64,000 bases of DNA from Anaerolineales bacterium. Its GTDB lineage: Bacteria; Chloroflexota; Anaerolineae; Anaerolineales; UBA4823. The notes under the pieces were generated by a model. That model did no database searches. It was not told the origin of the DNA and saw only the letters and a program-made list of their open reading frames with translations. The translations under genes and the position numbers were made by a program. The stretch lies in contig PQAL01000003.1 in the NCBI GenBank assembly GCA_003105035.1, forward strand, positions 124,001 to 188,000, given 5' to 3'. This document shows positions 52,870 through 61,818 of the stretch, piece by piece (position 1 is the first letter of the stretch; each line of letters starts with the position of its first letter).

Positions 52870-54123
52870 ATGTACCTGCGCGGCGGGAAATTGAACATGA
52901 AGAAGCGCACGCGGCGCCCTTCCAACCCACTGCTGATCGCCTTCCTCGTGATAGCCATCGGTGGGCTGATCTATTTTAACCAGATCGTGGTACCCGAAAT
53001 GCCCACACTTTTCATGGCTTCGCCGACGCCCACCCGTAGCATGGAGGCGGTGCTCAATGAGGCCCAGGCGTACTTCGCCGAAGGCAAGCTTTCACAGGCG
53101 ATTGATGCGTACAAGCAGGCTGTCCTGGCAGACCCACGCAACCCATCCACATTCATCGAATTGGCCCGCACACAGATTTTCGCTGGGCAATATAATGAGG
53201 CCGTCACCAATGCCGAAAACGCCTTGCTGCTTAACCCAAATAATTCCATGGCGTATGCAGTTAAGGCTTCCGCCCTGGATTTGCTGGGGATGTATGATGA
53301 TGCCGAGCTGGCGGTGAACAAGGCTATCGAGCTGGATCCCAACAACGCCGCGGCCTATGCCTATTACACGGAGATCCTGCTCGACCAGGGCAACTACGAA
53401 GACATCCAAACGGCCATCGACATGTCAAAGAAAGCCGAGTCGCTCGACCCAAATGCCCTCGAAACCCTGCGGTCGCGCGGTTATGTGCTCTTCAATACCG
53501 GCAACTATCCTGAAGCCATTGCGGCATACCAGGCTGCCATCGCCATCAACGATAAACTCTGGGATCTGCATTACTCACTTGGGGCGGTTTATAAGCTACA
53601 AGGCGAATATGACAAGGCAATCCAGGAGATGCTCACCGGGGTAGCACTCAACCCGACCAACCCGGATATCATGACCGAGATCTCGCGTACCTATGCCACT
53701 GAAGGCCAGTATGGCAAAGCCATCCAATTCGCTGAACAAGCGCTCAGCCTGGACCCTTCTAGCGCCCGCTTGCATGGAAACCTGGGTGTTCTGCTTTACA
53801 AGAATAAAGAATACAGCAAAGCGGCAGCCGCGCTTACCTTGGCGGTGCGGGGTGGTACGACAGACGATGGAACGGTGGTTGAAGGCTTGCCCCTGGCGCC
53901 CGGGCGAGTCGCCGATGACTATTACTCGGTCTATGCCCTTTCACTCACCCAGCTAGACCGCTGCGCTGATGCGGTGCCTATCATGCAATTGATCCTCACC
54001 AACATCGCCGAAGACCAGATCGCCTACTACAATGCCACCCAGGGCATGGATTACTGCAAGGTGGCGGCTGGCACCCCTGCAGCGGAAACCACCCCGACCA
54101 CCACCGAGACGCCTACCCCCTGA
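52870..54123 (+). CDS. Membrane-anchored TPR protein (first of pair)
   Basis: 417 residues. Basic N-terminus KKRTRRPSN, one helix (PLLIAFLVIAIGGLIYFNQI, about 18-37), a short SPTPTRS spacer, then about eight tetratricopeptide repeats, e.g. AYFAEGKLSQAIDAYKQAVL (about 69-88), YDDAELAVNKAIELDPNNAA and YDKAIQEMLTGVALNPTNPD. The tail is Thr-Pro-rich. TPRs predicted outside the cytosol serve as protein-binding scaffolds; partners unknown. The next gene begins 1 nt after its stop. Confidence 0.85.
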   Translation: MYLRGGKLNMKKRTRRPSNPLLIAFLVIAIGGLIYFNQIVVPEMPTLFMASPTPTRSMEAVLNEAQAYFAEGKLSQAIDAYKQAVLADPRNPSTFIELARTQIFAGQYNEAVTNAENALLLNPNNSMAYAVKASALDLLGMYDDAELAVNKAIELDPNNAAAYAYYTEILLDQGNYEDIQTAIDMSKKAESLDPNALETLRSRGYVLFNTGNYPEAIAAYQAAIAINDKLWDLHYSLGAVYKLQGEYDKAIQEMLTGVALNPTNPDIMTEISRTYATEGQYGKAIQFAEQALSLDPSSARLHGNLGVLLYKNKEYSKAAAALTLAVRGGTTDDGTVVEGLPLAPGRVADDYYSVYALSLTQLDRCADAVPIMQLILTNIAEDQIAYYNATQGMDYCKVAAGTPAAETTPTTTETPTP

Positions 54124-54124
54124 C

Positions 54125-55543
54125 ATGAGCCAGATCCAAGACGGTAAAACGTTCAACCTGCATCCGGCCAGGAGTAAATCAAATCCCTACCGGGTCGTGC
54201 TGCTTGTATTTATCATCCTGGGCGGCCTGTGGCTGCTGCTGAGTGTGAGGCGCGGGCAGGTCGAATCGCCTTTCAACCCGACTCCCACGCCCACCCGCTC
54301 GCCCCAATCGTACATCATGGCTGCTGAAGCATATTTCGCGTCCGGCAAGCTGGATGACCCAGCTTCCGACCAGGATGCTATTGGTGCATACCAGCAGGCC
54401 CTGATTGTCGACCCGACCAACGCCCAGGTATGGGCGGAGCTCGCCCGCATCCAGGCCTATTCTTCCAGCACGCTCAGCACCGACCAGGAACGCTTGAACC
54501 GTTTGCAGGAAGCCCTTGCCTCTGCCGAACAGGCTGTCAAGCTTGCCCCGGATGACAGCACCGTGAGCGCCATCGATGCTTTCGTGCTGGACTGGAATGC
54601 CTCCAGCAACCTGATTAGCTCCGAAGAACGCGAGGCCTACCTGGCTCAGGCCGAGACGGCCGCTAATCGGGCCTATTTGCTCGATCCACAAAATGCCCTG
54701 GCGTTGGCTTTTTATGCCGAAGTGCTGCTGGATCAGCAGAAGTGGGACCAGGCTCGCCAGTATGCCACGCAGGCAGTCGAGCTGGCACCAGACTCGATGG
54801 ATGCCCACCGGGTGCTGGCTACAGTGCTTGAATCGTGGGGCTATTATCGTGACGCCATCGATGAATACATACAGGCCTCGCAAATCACCCCAAACCTGAC
54901 CTTCCTCTACCTGCGTGTCGGGCTGGGGTATCGTCAGCTGCAGGTATTCAATACCGCACTCGAGTACTTCGAGAAAGCCGCCACCATTAACCAGCAGCTG
55001 GGCATCCAAGATCCTTATCCGTACATCGCCATCGCCAAGACCTACGCCCAGCAGGGCGAGTTCTTCATCGCCTCCCGAAACGCGGAGAAAGCCCTGTCCT
55101 TCGACCCTGCCAATGCCGACACCTACGGCCAGTTGGGTATGATCTACGTGCAAGCGCGTAACTATGAGACTGCCTTGCCAACCCTGCGTTGTGCCGTGGA
55201 CGGCTGTACAGCTGAGGAAAACGAAACTGCCAAGCTTTTTGTAGAGAACGGCATCCTGAACGAAAGCACCGCAGTCGAGCCCCTGCCGCTCACCAACCTG
55301 AACGTGGCTTACTATTACGTACGCTACGGCAGTGTGCTCGCTTACCTCAGCTCGCCTGAAAACGATTATTGCTCACACTCATACGAGCTGATGACCCAGT
55401 TACGCTTGACCTACCCGGATGACCCCGTCCTGATGCAGAACGTGGCTGATAACGAGGCCACCTGCCAGTCACTGATGGAAACTCCATCCACTACGGCAAC
55501 ACCCATCCAGATCCCAGGGGCAACTTCCACGGTTATGCCCTGA
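54125..55543 (+). CDS. Membrane-anchored TPR protein (second of pair)
   Basis: 472 residues from the ATG at 54125 (MSQIQDGKTFNLHPARSK), 1 nt after the preceding stop, so coupled; the open frame starting at 54032 lies over the previous gene. One helix (YRVVLLVFIILGGLWLLLSV, about 20-39), spacer TPTPTRSPQ, then TPR repeats (AYFASGKLDDPASDQDAIGA, WDQARQYATQAVELAPDSMD). Paralogous in layout to the first gene, suggesting a duplicated pair acting together. Confidence 0.85.
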   Translation: MSQIQDGKTFNLHPARSKSNPYRVVLLVFIILGGLWLLLSVRRGQVESPFNPTPTPTRSPQSYIMAAEAYFASGKLDDPASDQDAIGAYQQALIVDPTNAQVWAELARIQAYSSSTLSTDQERLNRLQEALASAEQAVKLAPDDSTVSAIDAFVLDWNASSNLISSEEREAYLAQAETAANRAYLLDPQNALALAFYAEVLLDQQKWDQARQYATQAVELAPDSMDAHRVLATVLESWGYYRDAIDEYIQASQITPNLTFLYLRVGLGYRQLQVFNTALEYFEKAATINQQLGIQDPYPYIAIAKTYAQQGEFFIASRNAEKALSFDPANADTYGQLGMIYVQARNYETALPTLRCAVDGCTAEENETAKLFVENGILNESTAVEPLPLTNLNVAYYYVRYGSVLAYLSSPENDYCSHSYELMTQLRLTYPDDPVLMQNVADNEATCQSLMETPSTTATPIQIPGATSTVMP

Positions 55544-55722
55544 GCTGCGGGTTGAATCAGGCAAGGTTTTCTTTTGGCCAAACTTGAGCGGGGTTAATTA
55601 TGGAAATTTTTAGTCTCAGTCAGAAGCCGTTTATCGTCGCTGGAGAGCCAATATTCATTACATCGAAAAGAAAGCTTACAGCGGTTCAATATCAGAATTT
55701 TGTTAGAATCGCCAAACATCCC

Positions 55723-55751
55723 TTGACTTCCCGCTAAAATGCAGGTATCAT
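55723..55751 (+). promoter_or_regulatory. groESL promoter
   Basis: TTGACT (55723-55728), 17 nt, TATCAT (55746-55751). The start site falls just before the CIRCE element. Confidence 0.8.
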
Positions 55752-55761
55752 TCACGACGGT

Positions 55762-55788
55762 TTAGCACTCATTCAAAGAGAGTGCTAA
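55762..55788 (+). promoter_or_regulatory. CIRCE operator (HrcA-binding)
   Basis: A perfect TTAGCACTC-N9-GAGTGCTAA, extended by flanking bases to a 13-bp dyad. HrcA is known to bind CIRCE and repress groESL until heat shock. hrcA is not in the window. Confidence 0.97.
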
Positions 55789-55837
55789 ACCGCGACTTGT
55801 TAACCATTCCAAATCACATTCTTTACAGGAGGTGGCT

Positions 55838-56137
55838 ATGTCCATCAATTTCAAACCGTTAGGCAGCCGTGTGGTGGTTGAACCGATCGAGCAAGATGAG
55901 ATCACGCCCAGCGGCATCGTTCTCCCCGAAACAGCAAAAGAAAAACCCCAAAAAGGGACCGTTTTGGCTGTCGGCCCTGGTGACCGCGATGAAGAAGGTA
56001 AACGCATCGCCATGGACGTCAAGAAAGGTGATGTAGTCCTGTTCGCCAAGTATTCCGGCACCGAGATCAAGGTGGATGGCAAGAAACTGCTCATCCTGCG
56101 CGAAAGCGACCTGCTAGCAATTGTTGAAGACAAATAA
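55838..56137 (+). CDS. groES: Co-chaperonin GroES
   Basis: 99 residues: [18 protein letters not shown], the mobile-loop region [18 protein letters not shown] (about 18-35), and [16 protein letters not shown] at the end. It caps GroEL in the folding cycle. The ATG at 55838 has AGGAGGTGG upstream. Under CIRCE/HrcA control and 29 nt before groEL. Confidence 0.98.
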   Translation: MSINFKPLGSRVVVEPIEQDEITPSGIVLPETAKEKPQKGTVLAVGPGDRDEEGKRIAMDVKKGDVVLFAKYSGTEIKVDGKKLLILRESDLLAIVEDK

Positions 56138-56166
56138 TTACAGGCATATTGAAGGAGTATTGAACT

Positions 56167-57807
56167 ATGGCAGCAAAACAACTACAATTTTCTGAAGAAG
56201 CCCGTCGCAAGCTGAGCAAGGGCATGGATGTCCTGGCAACCGCCGTCACCACCACCCTGGGCCCTAAAGGCCGCAACGTGGCCCTGGACCGCAAATTCGG
56301 TTCCCCCACCATCACCCATGACGGCGTGACCGTCGCCAAGGAAATCGAGCTGGAAGACCCCTTTGAGAACATGGGCGCCCAGCTGCTCAAAGAAGCCGCC
56401 ACCAAGACCAACGATATCGCCGGTGATGGCACCACCACCTCCACCGTACTGGCCCACGCCATCGTTACCGAGGGCATGAAGAACCTGGCTGCTGGCTTCA
56501 ACCCCATGCTGCTCAAGCACGGTATCGAAGCCGCCACCAAGGCCGTTGTGAAGCAGATTGGCGAGGATGCCATCGAAGTCACCACCAAGGCCGAGATCGG
56601 CAACGTCGCCTCCATTTCTGCCCAGGACCGTGTTATTGGTGAGCTGATCGCCGATGTGATGGACAAGGTTGGAAAAGACGGCGTCATCACCGTGGAAGAG
56701 TCCAAGGGTCTGGAATTCGAGACCGAGTACGTCGAAGGTATGCAGTTCGACCGTGGCTATATCTCTCCTTATTTCATCACCGATCCCGAGCACATGGAAG
56801 CCTCCATTGACGATGCTTACATCCTGATCTACGACAAGAAGATCTCTGCTGCGGCTGATATTGTCCCACTGCTTGAGAAGCTGGTCCAGATTGGTAAGCG
56901 CGACCTGGTCATCATCGCCGAGGACGTGGACGGCGAAGCCCTGGCTACCCTGGTCCTCAACAAGATCCGCGGCATGCTCAACGCTGTGGCCGTCAAAGCC
57001 CCTGGCTTCGGCGATCGCCGCAAAGCTATGCTGCAGGACATTGCCGTGCTGACCAATGGTCAGGTTATCTCCGAAGAGACCGGCCGCAAGCTGGACGGCA
57101 CCACCATCGCCGACCTCGGCCGTGCCGAGAAGGTCGTCATTACCAAGGATGACACCACCGTTGTAGGTGGCAAAGGCGACGCAGCCATGATCAAGGGCCG
57201 CATTGACCAAATTCGGGTTGAGATCGATAAGTCCACCAGCGATTATGACAAAGAAAAACTACAGGAACGCCTGGCCAAGTTGTCGGGTGGTGTAGCGATT
57301 ATCCGCGTCGGCGCTGCCACCGAGACCGAGCTGAAAGAAAAGAAACATCGCGTCGAAGATGCCCTGTCAGCCACCCGCGCGGCGGTTGAAGACGGTATCG
57401 TCCCAGGCGGTGGTGTAGCCCTGATCAATGCCATGAAGGCTATCGAACACCTGAAGATGGATAACGATGATGCCCAGATTGGTGTCAACATCGTCCGCAA
57501 GGCGCTGGAGATCCCGCTGCGCAAGATCGCTGAGAACGCCGGCAAAGACGGTTCTGTCATTCTTGAAACCGTCCGCCGCACGCAGAAGGAAAAGAAGAAC
57601 AAAAACGTGGGCTATAACGTAATCAGCGAAGAGTACGTGGATATGATTAAAGATGGTGTGATCGATCCCGCCAAGGTAACCCGCGGCGCCCTCGAGAACG
57701 CAGCCTCCATCGCCGCCATGATCCTGACCACCGAAGCCCTGATCACCGACGTGCCTGAGAAGGAAAAACCCGCCCCCATGCCCCCCGGCGGCGGAATGGA
57801 TTACTAA
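56167..57807 (+). CDS. groEL: Chaperonin GroEL
   Basis: 546 residues, full length. ATP-binding [14 protein letters not shown] (about 86-99), substrate-contact [15 protein letters not shown] (about 277-291), and [12 protein letters not shown] (about 412) are typical. The tail [10 protein letters not shown] is a shortened version of the usual GGM repeat. AAGGAG lies 9 nt before the ATG. GroEL folds proteins in its ring with GroES. Confidence 0.99.
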   Translation: MAAKQLQFSEEARRKLSKGMDVLATAVTTTLGPKGRNVALDRKFGSPTITHDGVTVAKEIELEDPFENMGAQLLKEAATKTNDIAGDGTTTSTVLAHAIVTEGMKNLAAGFNPMLLKHGIEAATKAVVKQIGEDAIEVTTKAEIGNVASISAQDRVIGELIADVMDKVGKDGVITVEESKGLEFETEYVEGMQFDRGYISPYFITDPEHMEASIDDAYILIYDKKISAAADIVPLLEKLVQIGKRDLVIIAEDVDGEALATLVLNKIRGMLNAVAVKAPGFGDRRKAMLQDIAVLTNGQVISEETGRKLDGTTIADLGRAEKVVITKDDTTVVGGKGDAAMIKGRIDQIRVEIDKSTSDYDKEKLQERLAKLSGGVAIIRVGAATETELKEKKHRVEDALSATRAAVEDGIVPGGGVALINAMKAIEHLKMDNDDAQIGVNIVRKALEIPLRKIAENAGKDGSVILETVRRTQKEKKNKNVGYNVISEEYVDMIKDGVIDPAKVTRGALENAASIAAMILTTEALITDVPEKEKPAPMPPGGGMDY

Positions 57808-57871
57808 AATAAAGTTGGTTGCGGTTGAGGAATGTGTCTTTTCATCCTCAACCCAACTAGGTAGGATCTTC

Positions 57872-57900
57872 AAGACGCCCCACCCCGGGGCGTCTTTATT
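57872..57900 (+). terminator. groESL terminator
   Basis: 10-bp stem AAGACGCCCC / GGGGCGTCTT with a 5-nt loop, followed by TATTTATT. Confidence 0.9.
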
Positions 57901-57902
57901 TA

Positions 57903-59081
57903 TTAAACCAGGCCGCTTTCCTTGTGCTTGGCAACAATGGTCTCGGCAAGTTTCTCCAGGGCTTCGAAATCACCTGGCCTGGGATAACCCTTACACATCA
58001 CCGGACTCAGCAGCTCCACTTTCAGATTGGGGATTTGGCCGGCGATTTGCTCGACGACTTTGCTGTTCCAGCCATACGAGCCGATGACGGAGGCGTATTT
58101 TAGCTTGGGTCGCAGCGTGTTGGCCAGGTAAGCGGCGTAGAACACGAGTGGGTGCGGGCCAGCTTGGACGGTGGGCGTGCCGATCACCAGCGTGGCAGCA
58201 TCCACCAGGGCGGAGGCTAGTTTGCCAATGTCGGTGACCGTCAGATCGAACTGCTGTACCCCCACGCCACGCTCTACCAGGGCAGCCATTAATACCTCCA
58301 CCATCTTGCGCGTGCTGCCGTGCATGGAGATATAAGGGATCACCACCCGATTCCTGGGCTCCGCAGCAGCCCATTCGCGGTAAGCCTCCAGGATAAAGGA
58401 TGGCTCATCATGCAGCGGGCCGTGGCTGGGAGCAATGATGCGTAGCTCATGCTTCTGCACCTTGTCGAGGTTCTTTTGCACCATGTTGCGGAAGGGCATC
58501 ATGATCTCGGCAAAATAGCGCCGGGCAGCTTCATACACGGTTGCCTTGTCGGTGGCAAACAGGTCGGAGGTGGCCAGGTGCGAACCGAAGAAATCACAGC
58601 TGAACAGGATGCGGTCTTCTTGTAGGTAAGTCGACATTGTATCGGGCCAATGCACCCAGGGGGCGTGGATGAACTGCAGGGACTTATCCCCCAGGGAAAG
58701 GATTTGGCCATCATCTACAACGTCGATGCGCTCTGCGGGAACGCCCAGCAGGTCGATGAGCATCTCCTTGCCTTTGGGGCTGGCTAATACCTGAGCGGAA
58801 GGATATTTCTCAAGCACCAAGGGGATTGTGCCAGCGTGATCCTGCTCAGCGTGGTGCATTACGAGGTAATCCAGCTGCGGGACCTCTGCCAGGTTAGCGA
58901 AAAGCACCTCTGCCATGCTGGGATCCACCGTATCGAGCAGGGCAGTCTTTTGGCTGCCCCGCACCAGGTAGGCGTTGTAGCTGGTGCCATCGGGCATGGG
59001 GATGAGCGAGTCAAACAAACGTCGATCCCAATCGACAGCTCCGATCCAATAAACCTGGTCAACAATCTTACGCGCTTTCAT
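57903..59081 (-). CDS. Flavodiiron protein (A-type flavoprotein)
   Basis: 392 residues from the ATG at 59081 (GGAGGAG 6 nt upstream). The metallo-beta-lactamase half has the diiron ligands His77-x-Glu79-x-Asp81-His82 and HAPWVHWPDT; the flavodoxin half begins near SMHGSTRKMVEVL (about 250) for FMN. Such enzymes reduce O2 to water or NO to N2O in anaerobes. No rubredoxin is fused or adjacent, so the electron donor is unknown. Confidence 0.95.
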   Translation of the reverse strand: MKARKIVDQVYWIGAVDWDRRLFDSLIPMPDGTSYNAYLVRGSQKTALLDTVDPSMAEVLFANLAEVPQLDYLVMHHAEQDHAGTIPLVLEKYPSAQVLASPKGKEMLIDLLGVPAERIDVVDDGQILSLGDKSLQFIHAPWVHWPDTMSTYLQEDRILFSCDFFGSHLATSDLFATDKATVYEAARRYFAEIMMPFRNMVQKNLDKVQKHELRIIAPSHGPLHDEPSFILEAYREWAAAEPRNRVVIPYISMHGSTRKMVEVLMAALVERGVGVQQFDLTVTDIGKLASALVDAATLVIGTPTVQAGPHPLVFYAAYLANTLRPKLKYASVIGSYGWNSKVVEQIAGQIPNLKVELLSPVMCKGYPRPGDFEALEKLAETIVAKHKESGLV

Positions 59082-59115
59082 GGGATTCTCCTCCGACAAG
59101 TTGATTAATGAATGA

Positions 59116-59970
59116 TTACGGGTACATCTCTGCCAGGAATTGTTTCAGGGCTGCCAGGTAGCCCTCAAAGCGGGTGCGGCGGATATCGTGGCTGGCACCG
59201 GCCAGGTGGACCACTCTTATCAGTGGATTCAGCCGTGTCGCTTGCTCGGCGGTTTCCCGCGAGACGATGGACATGCTCTCCCGGTCGCCGATGAATAGCA
59301 GGGTTGGGACGGTGATCTTTTTAATGACCTCTAAGGGTTCGGCGAACCCGATCCCCATCTTTTCCATGGAATTTAAGAAGTCAAGGCTCACCCGGCGTTT
59401 TGAAGCGGTCCATGGCTTGATTTCATCATCGGGGTATGTAGGTGAAGCCTTACGCGCCAAACGCTCGCCCAAGAAGGGGGGCATCAGCTTGAAAAGGCGC
59501 ATATACCTGGCCATCATCTTGCCAATATCAGCACCCCGAATGGTCTGCTCTCCCTTCTCATTATTGAGGGTAAACTTTTCGCCCGGCAGGATGATGGGCG
59601 GGTCTTCAAGGAAGATGCCGCGCGCCACGCCTGGGTAGGCTGCAGCCAGGCCCATGGAGCTGTCGGCACCCAACGAGTGGCCGCCAACCACCGGGTGATC
59701 GAGCTTGAGGGCTTCAATCAGGGCATATAAGTCTTCCACCCGGCTGGCTGTAGAATAATCTTGCTTCCCCGAGCCTGATTTACCATGGCCGCGGGCATCG
59801 GGCATGATCAGTTCGTAATCGGCCTCAAGCAGCTTCGCCACGTGGGTGAAACACAATCCATCGTCACCAGCACCATGGTTGATGACCACCGGAGGTTTTC
59901 CACCCCCGGTGCGGTAGTAGTGTAGCTTGAGAGGACCGGCATGGATGGTGCCGTCAATCCAGGGTGGCAT
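59116..59970 (-). CDS. Alpha/beta hydrolase
   Basis: 284 residues. Oxyanion region VVINHGAGDD (about 28-37), nucleophile elbow GGHSLGAD (Ser about 98), acid in the DRESMS stretch (about 230) and His in GASHDIRR (about 259). Substrate unknown (esterase, lipase or epoxide hydrolase type). AAGGAG lies 6 nt before the ATG. The upstream region is duplicated at 61190-61460. Confidence 0.88.
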   Translation of the reverse strand: MPPWIDGTIHAGPLKLHYYRTGGGKPPVVINHGAGDDGLCFTHVAKLLEADYELIMPDARGHGKSGSGKQDYSTASRVEDLYALIEALKLDHPVVGGHSLGADSSMGLAAAYPGVARGIFLEDPPIILPGEKFTLNNEKGEQTIRGADIGKMMARYMRLFKLMPPFLGERLARKASPTYPDDEIKPWTASKRRVSLDFLNSMEKMGIGFAEPLEVIKKITVPTLLFIGDRESMSIVSRETAEQATRLNPLIRVVHLAGASHDIRRTRFEGYLAALKQFLAEMYP

Positions 59971-60124
59971 CGGGTGCTCCTTGAGATAGGGATGAGGATA
60001 ATTTTACACCCCAAGGAGACGGTCAAAGAAGGATGAACTACCTATCTCTCCCAGTAGAAACTAATGGGTGAGCTCGTGAAAATATAAAGGATGCCCCAAT
60101 GCAGTGTAGCGATTGTTAAATTGT

Positions 60125-60245
60125 AATCCGATTTACCCCAGCCTTTGCATGGGTCGCCTGAGGTATTGAATCTCACCGCGCCCCAGCCAGCATACTTACA
60201 GGTGAGTTTTGCGATAATGCGAAATCCATACGATGTCTTGCGGCT
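60125..60245 (-). pseudogene. Decayed 3' fragment of a 61367-type gene
   Basis: On the minus strand KYAGWGAVRFNTSGDPCKGW matches KYAGWGIVTFDGWGDPGKAW at the end of the intact gene, with about 15 further residues upstream alike (SYGFRIIAK against GFQMIYEPR). There is no start. The DNA similarity continues through the following intergenic spacer. Confidence 0.75.
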
Positions 60246-60249
60246 GGGG

Positions 60250-61170
60250 TCAGCCTGGGTTGAGTTGAGATCTGACCAGCTCGATGTGCGCCACAAGGAA
60301 CGCTGCGATGCTATCCAGTGATTGGATTGCCTGGGGTAGATCGAGGAAAAGCTGCCAGACATGCCACATGCGTGGGTAGATTTCCAGCTGTACCTGAACG
60401 CCAGCATTTTTTGCGAGGCTCGCCATGCGAACCGTATCCTCGCGCAAGATTTCATCTTCACCAGCGTGGAACATCATCGCTGGCAGCTTTTGCCAATCGC
60501 CATATACGGGTGAAATCAATGGATCGTGTGGATCGTTTTGCCCCACATATGCTCGATTGTAGAATTTCACTGCTTTATGAGGCAGCATTGGGTCTTTGAA
60601 TCCATCCGGTGGAATATCTTTATTGGTAAGGTCACCCACCGGTGAGAGGCATGCCGCCGCGGCAGGTAATGGATCAGCGCTGTTGCGCAGGCTCATCACC
60701 GTCGTGATTGTCAAATTACCTCCCGCTGAATCTCCCGCGACTGCAATACACTCGGGCTGGATACCCTGATTCAAAAGCCAGCGATACGCGCTAACGCAGT
60801 CGTCCAGGGCTGCCGGGAATGGATGGTCGGGGGCCAGCCGATAATCGACCATCAACGCGCGTGCGCCCATCTTACGCGCCAGGTATGCCACCATACGAAG
60901 ATGCTGAGGCGTCAGACCATAGACAAAACCGCCCCCGTGCAGGTAGAGCAGCACCCGGTCTTTCGAGTGGCTTTCAGGGATGAGCCATTCACATGGGACC
61001 CCATCAGCAAGTGTACTTTCACGCCGCACATTCGCATCCAACTGTACATTTGCCATGGACCTTTTGAGCGCCCACTGAGCCAGCTGGATTGGTACATAGG
61101 ATTGAAGAAAGCGAATGAGCGGAAAACCCGCCCGGATTTTACGCTCATTGGGAGAAGTTATTATTGGCAT
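60250..61170 (-). CDS. HSL-family alpha/beta hydrolase (carboxylesterase)
   Basis: 306 residues. The HSL signature LYLHGGGFVYG (about 75-85), nucleophile GDSAGGN (Ser about 147), and an acid/His pair in AGEDEIL and RMWHVWQ (about 276) complete the triad. Hormone-sensitive-lipase type enzymes split short acyl esters. No strong ribosome-binding site. The two hydrolases here are different subfamilies, not recent copies. Confidence 0.91.
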   Translation of the reverse strand: MPIITSPNERKIRAGFPLIRFLQSYVPIQLAQWALKRSMANVQLDANVRRESTLADGVPCEWLIPESHSKDRVLLYLHGGGFVYGLTPQHLRMVAYLARKMGARALMVDYRLAPDHPFPAALDDCVSAYRWLLNQGIQPECIAVAGDSAGGNLTITTVMSLRNSADPLPAAAACLSPVGDLTNKDIPPDGFKDPMLPHKAVKFYNRAYVGQNDPHDPLISPVYGDWQKLPAMMFHAGEDEILREDTVRMASLAKNAGVQVQLEIYPRMWHVWQLFLDLPQAIQSLDSIAAFLVAHIELVRSQLNPG

Positions 61171-61366
61171 TTCTTTTCATTGCGCCTCACGATGTTGTCG
61201 ACGCCAAAATGAGGTGTTCCTTGAGATTGGGAAGTGTATCATTTTACCCTGCAAACGGGCAGGCAAAGGAGGATGGCTCACCTATCGTTCTCAAAGAAAC
61301 GAACGGATGAAGTCGGTAGAGCATTAAGCAAGCCCCAAAGGGCGTAGCGACTGGTAAATTGAAACC

Positions 61367-61801
61367 CTATGTACCCCAGGCTTTGCCGGGATCGCCCCAG
61401 CCGTCAAATGTTACTATCCCCCAACCGGCATATTTCCCCCTGGGCTCGTATATCATTTGGAATCCACGCACTGCCGGCGGAGTGCAGCGAATCCAGGCAG
61501 TGCCATCCCAGTAGCCGAGGCAGAGGGACTTACCCCGGGCTTCAGCTGCAGCCAGGTCAGCAGGGGTGAAACGCACCTTCACCTCGATCGGTGGAGTGAA
61601 CCGGTTAACCTTTGTTGCAGGGCTGGCGATTTTAACAACATTCAAATCAATAACCGGGCGAAATGGCTCAAACCCATCTGGAACCACTGGCTTGCCATCA
61701 AGAGTAAACGACGGAATGCGCTGTACCTCAAGGGTCGTGTCGATATCAGGGTGCTTCACCACTACACCTTCCGTGCGGAAGTATTTACGTCCTAAAGCCA
61801 T
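61367..61801 (-). CDS. Unknown 144-residue protein in operon with AAA/TPR regulator
   Basis: 144 residues, strand-rich and Pro-rich, without signal peptide or membrane helix. Blocks: FTPPIEVKVRFTPADLAAAE (about 88-107), LGYWDGTAWIRC and KYAGWGIVTFDGWGDPGKAW at the end, reminiscent of a beta-sandwich module. GAGGAGG lies 6 nt before the ATG. It starts 17 nt after the stop of the regulator. I do not recognise it. A decayed partial copy lies at 60125. Confidence 0.72.
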   Translation of the reverse strand: MALGRKYFRTEGVVVKHPDIDTTLEVQRIPSFTLDGKPVVPDGFEPFRPVIDLNVVKIASPATKVNRFTPPIEVKVRFTPADLAAAEARGKSLCLGYWDGTAWIRCTPPAVRGFQMIYEPRGKYAGWGIVTFDGWGDPGKAWGT

Positions 61802-61818
61802 ACTGTCCTCCTCTTCTA

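Noticed and set aside
54179-55153. 324-codon minus-strand ORF
   Set aside because: Antisense to the second TPR protein, whose repeats and membrane helix are clear on the plus strand.
56182-57210. 342-codon minus-strand ORF
   Set aside because: It is antisense to groEL, where high GC codon use leaves the opposite strand open; no ribosome-binding site or promoter.
60042-60461. 139-codon minus-strand ORF as a gene
   Set aside because: Its first two thirds overlap the HSL hydrolase in another frame; only the end (60125-60245) is a real relic, of the 61367-type gene.
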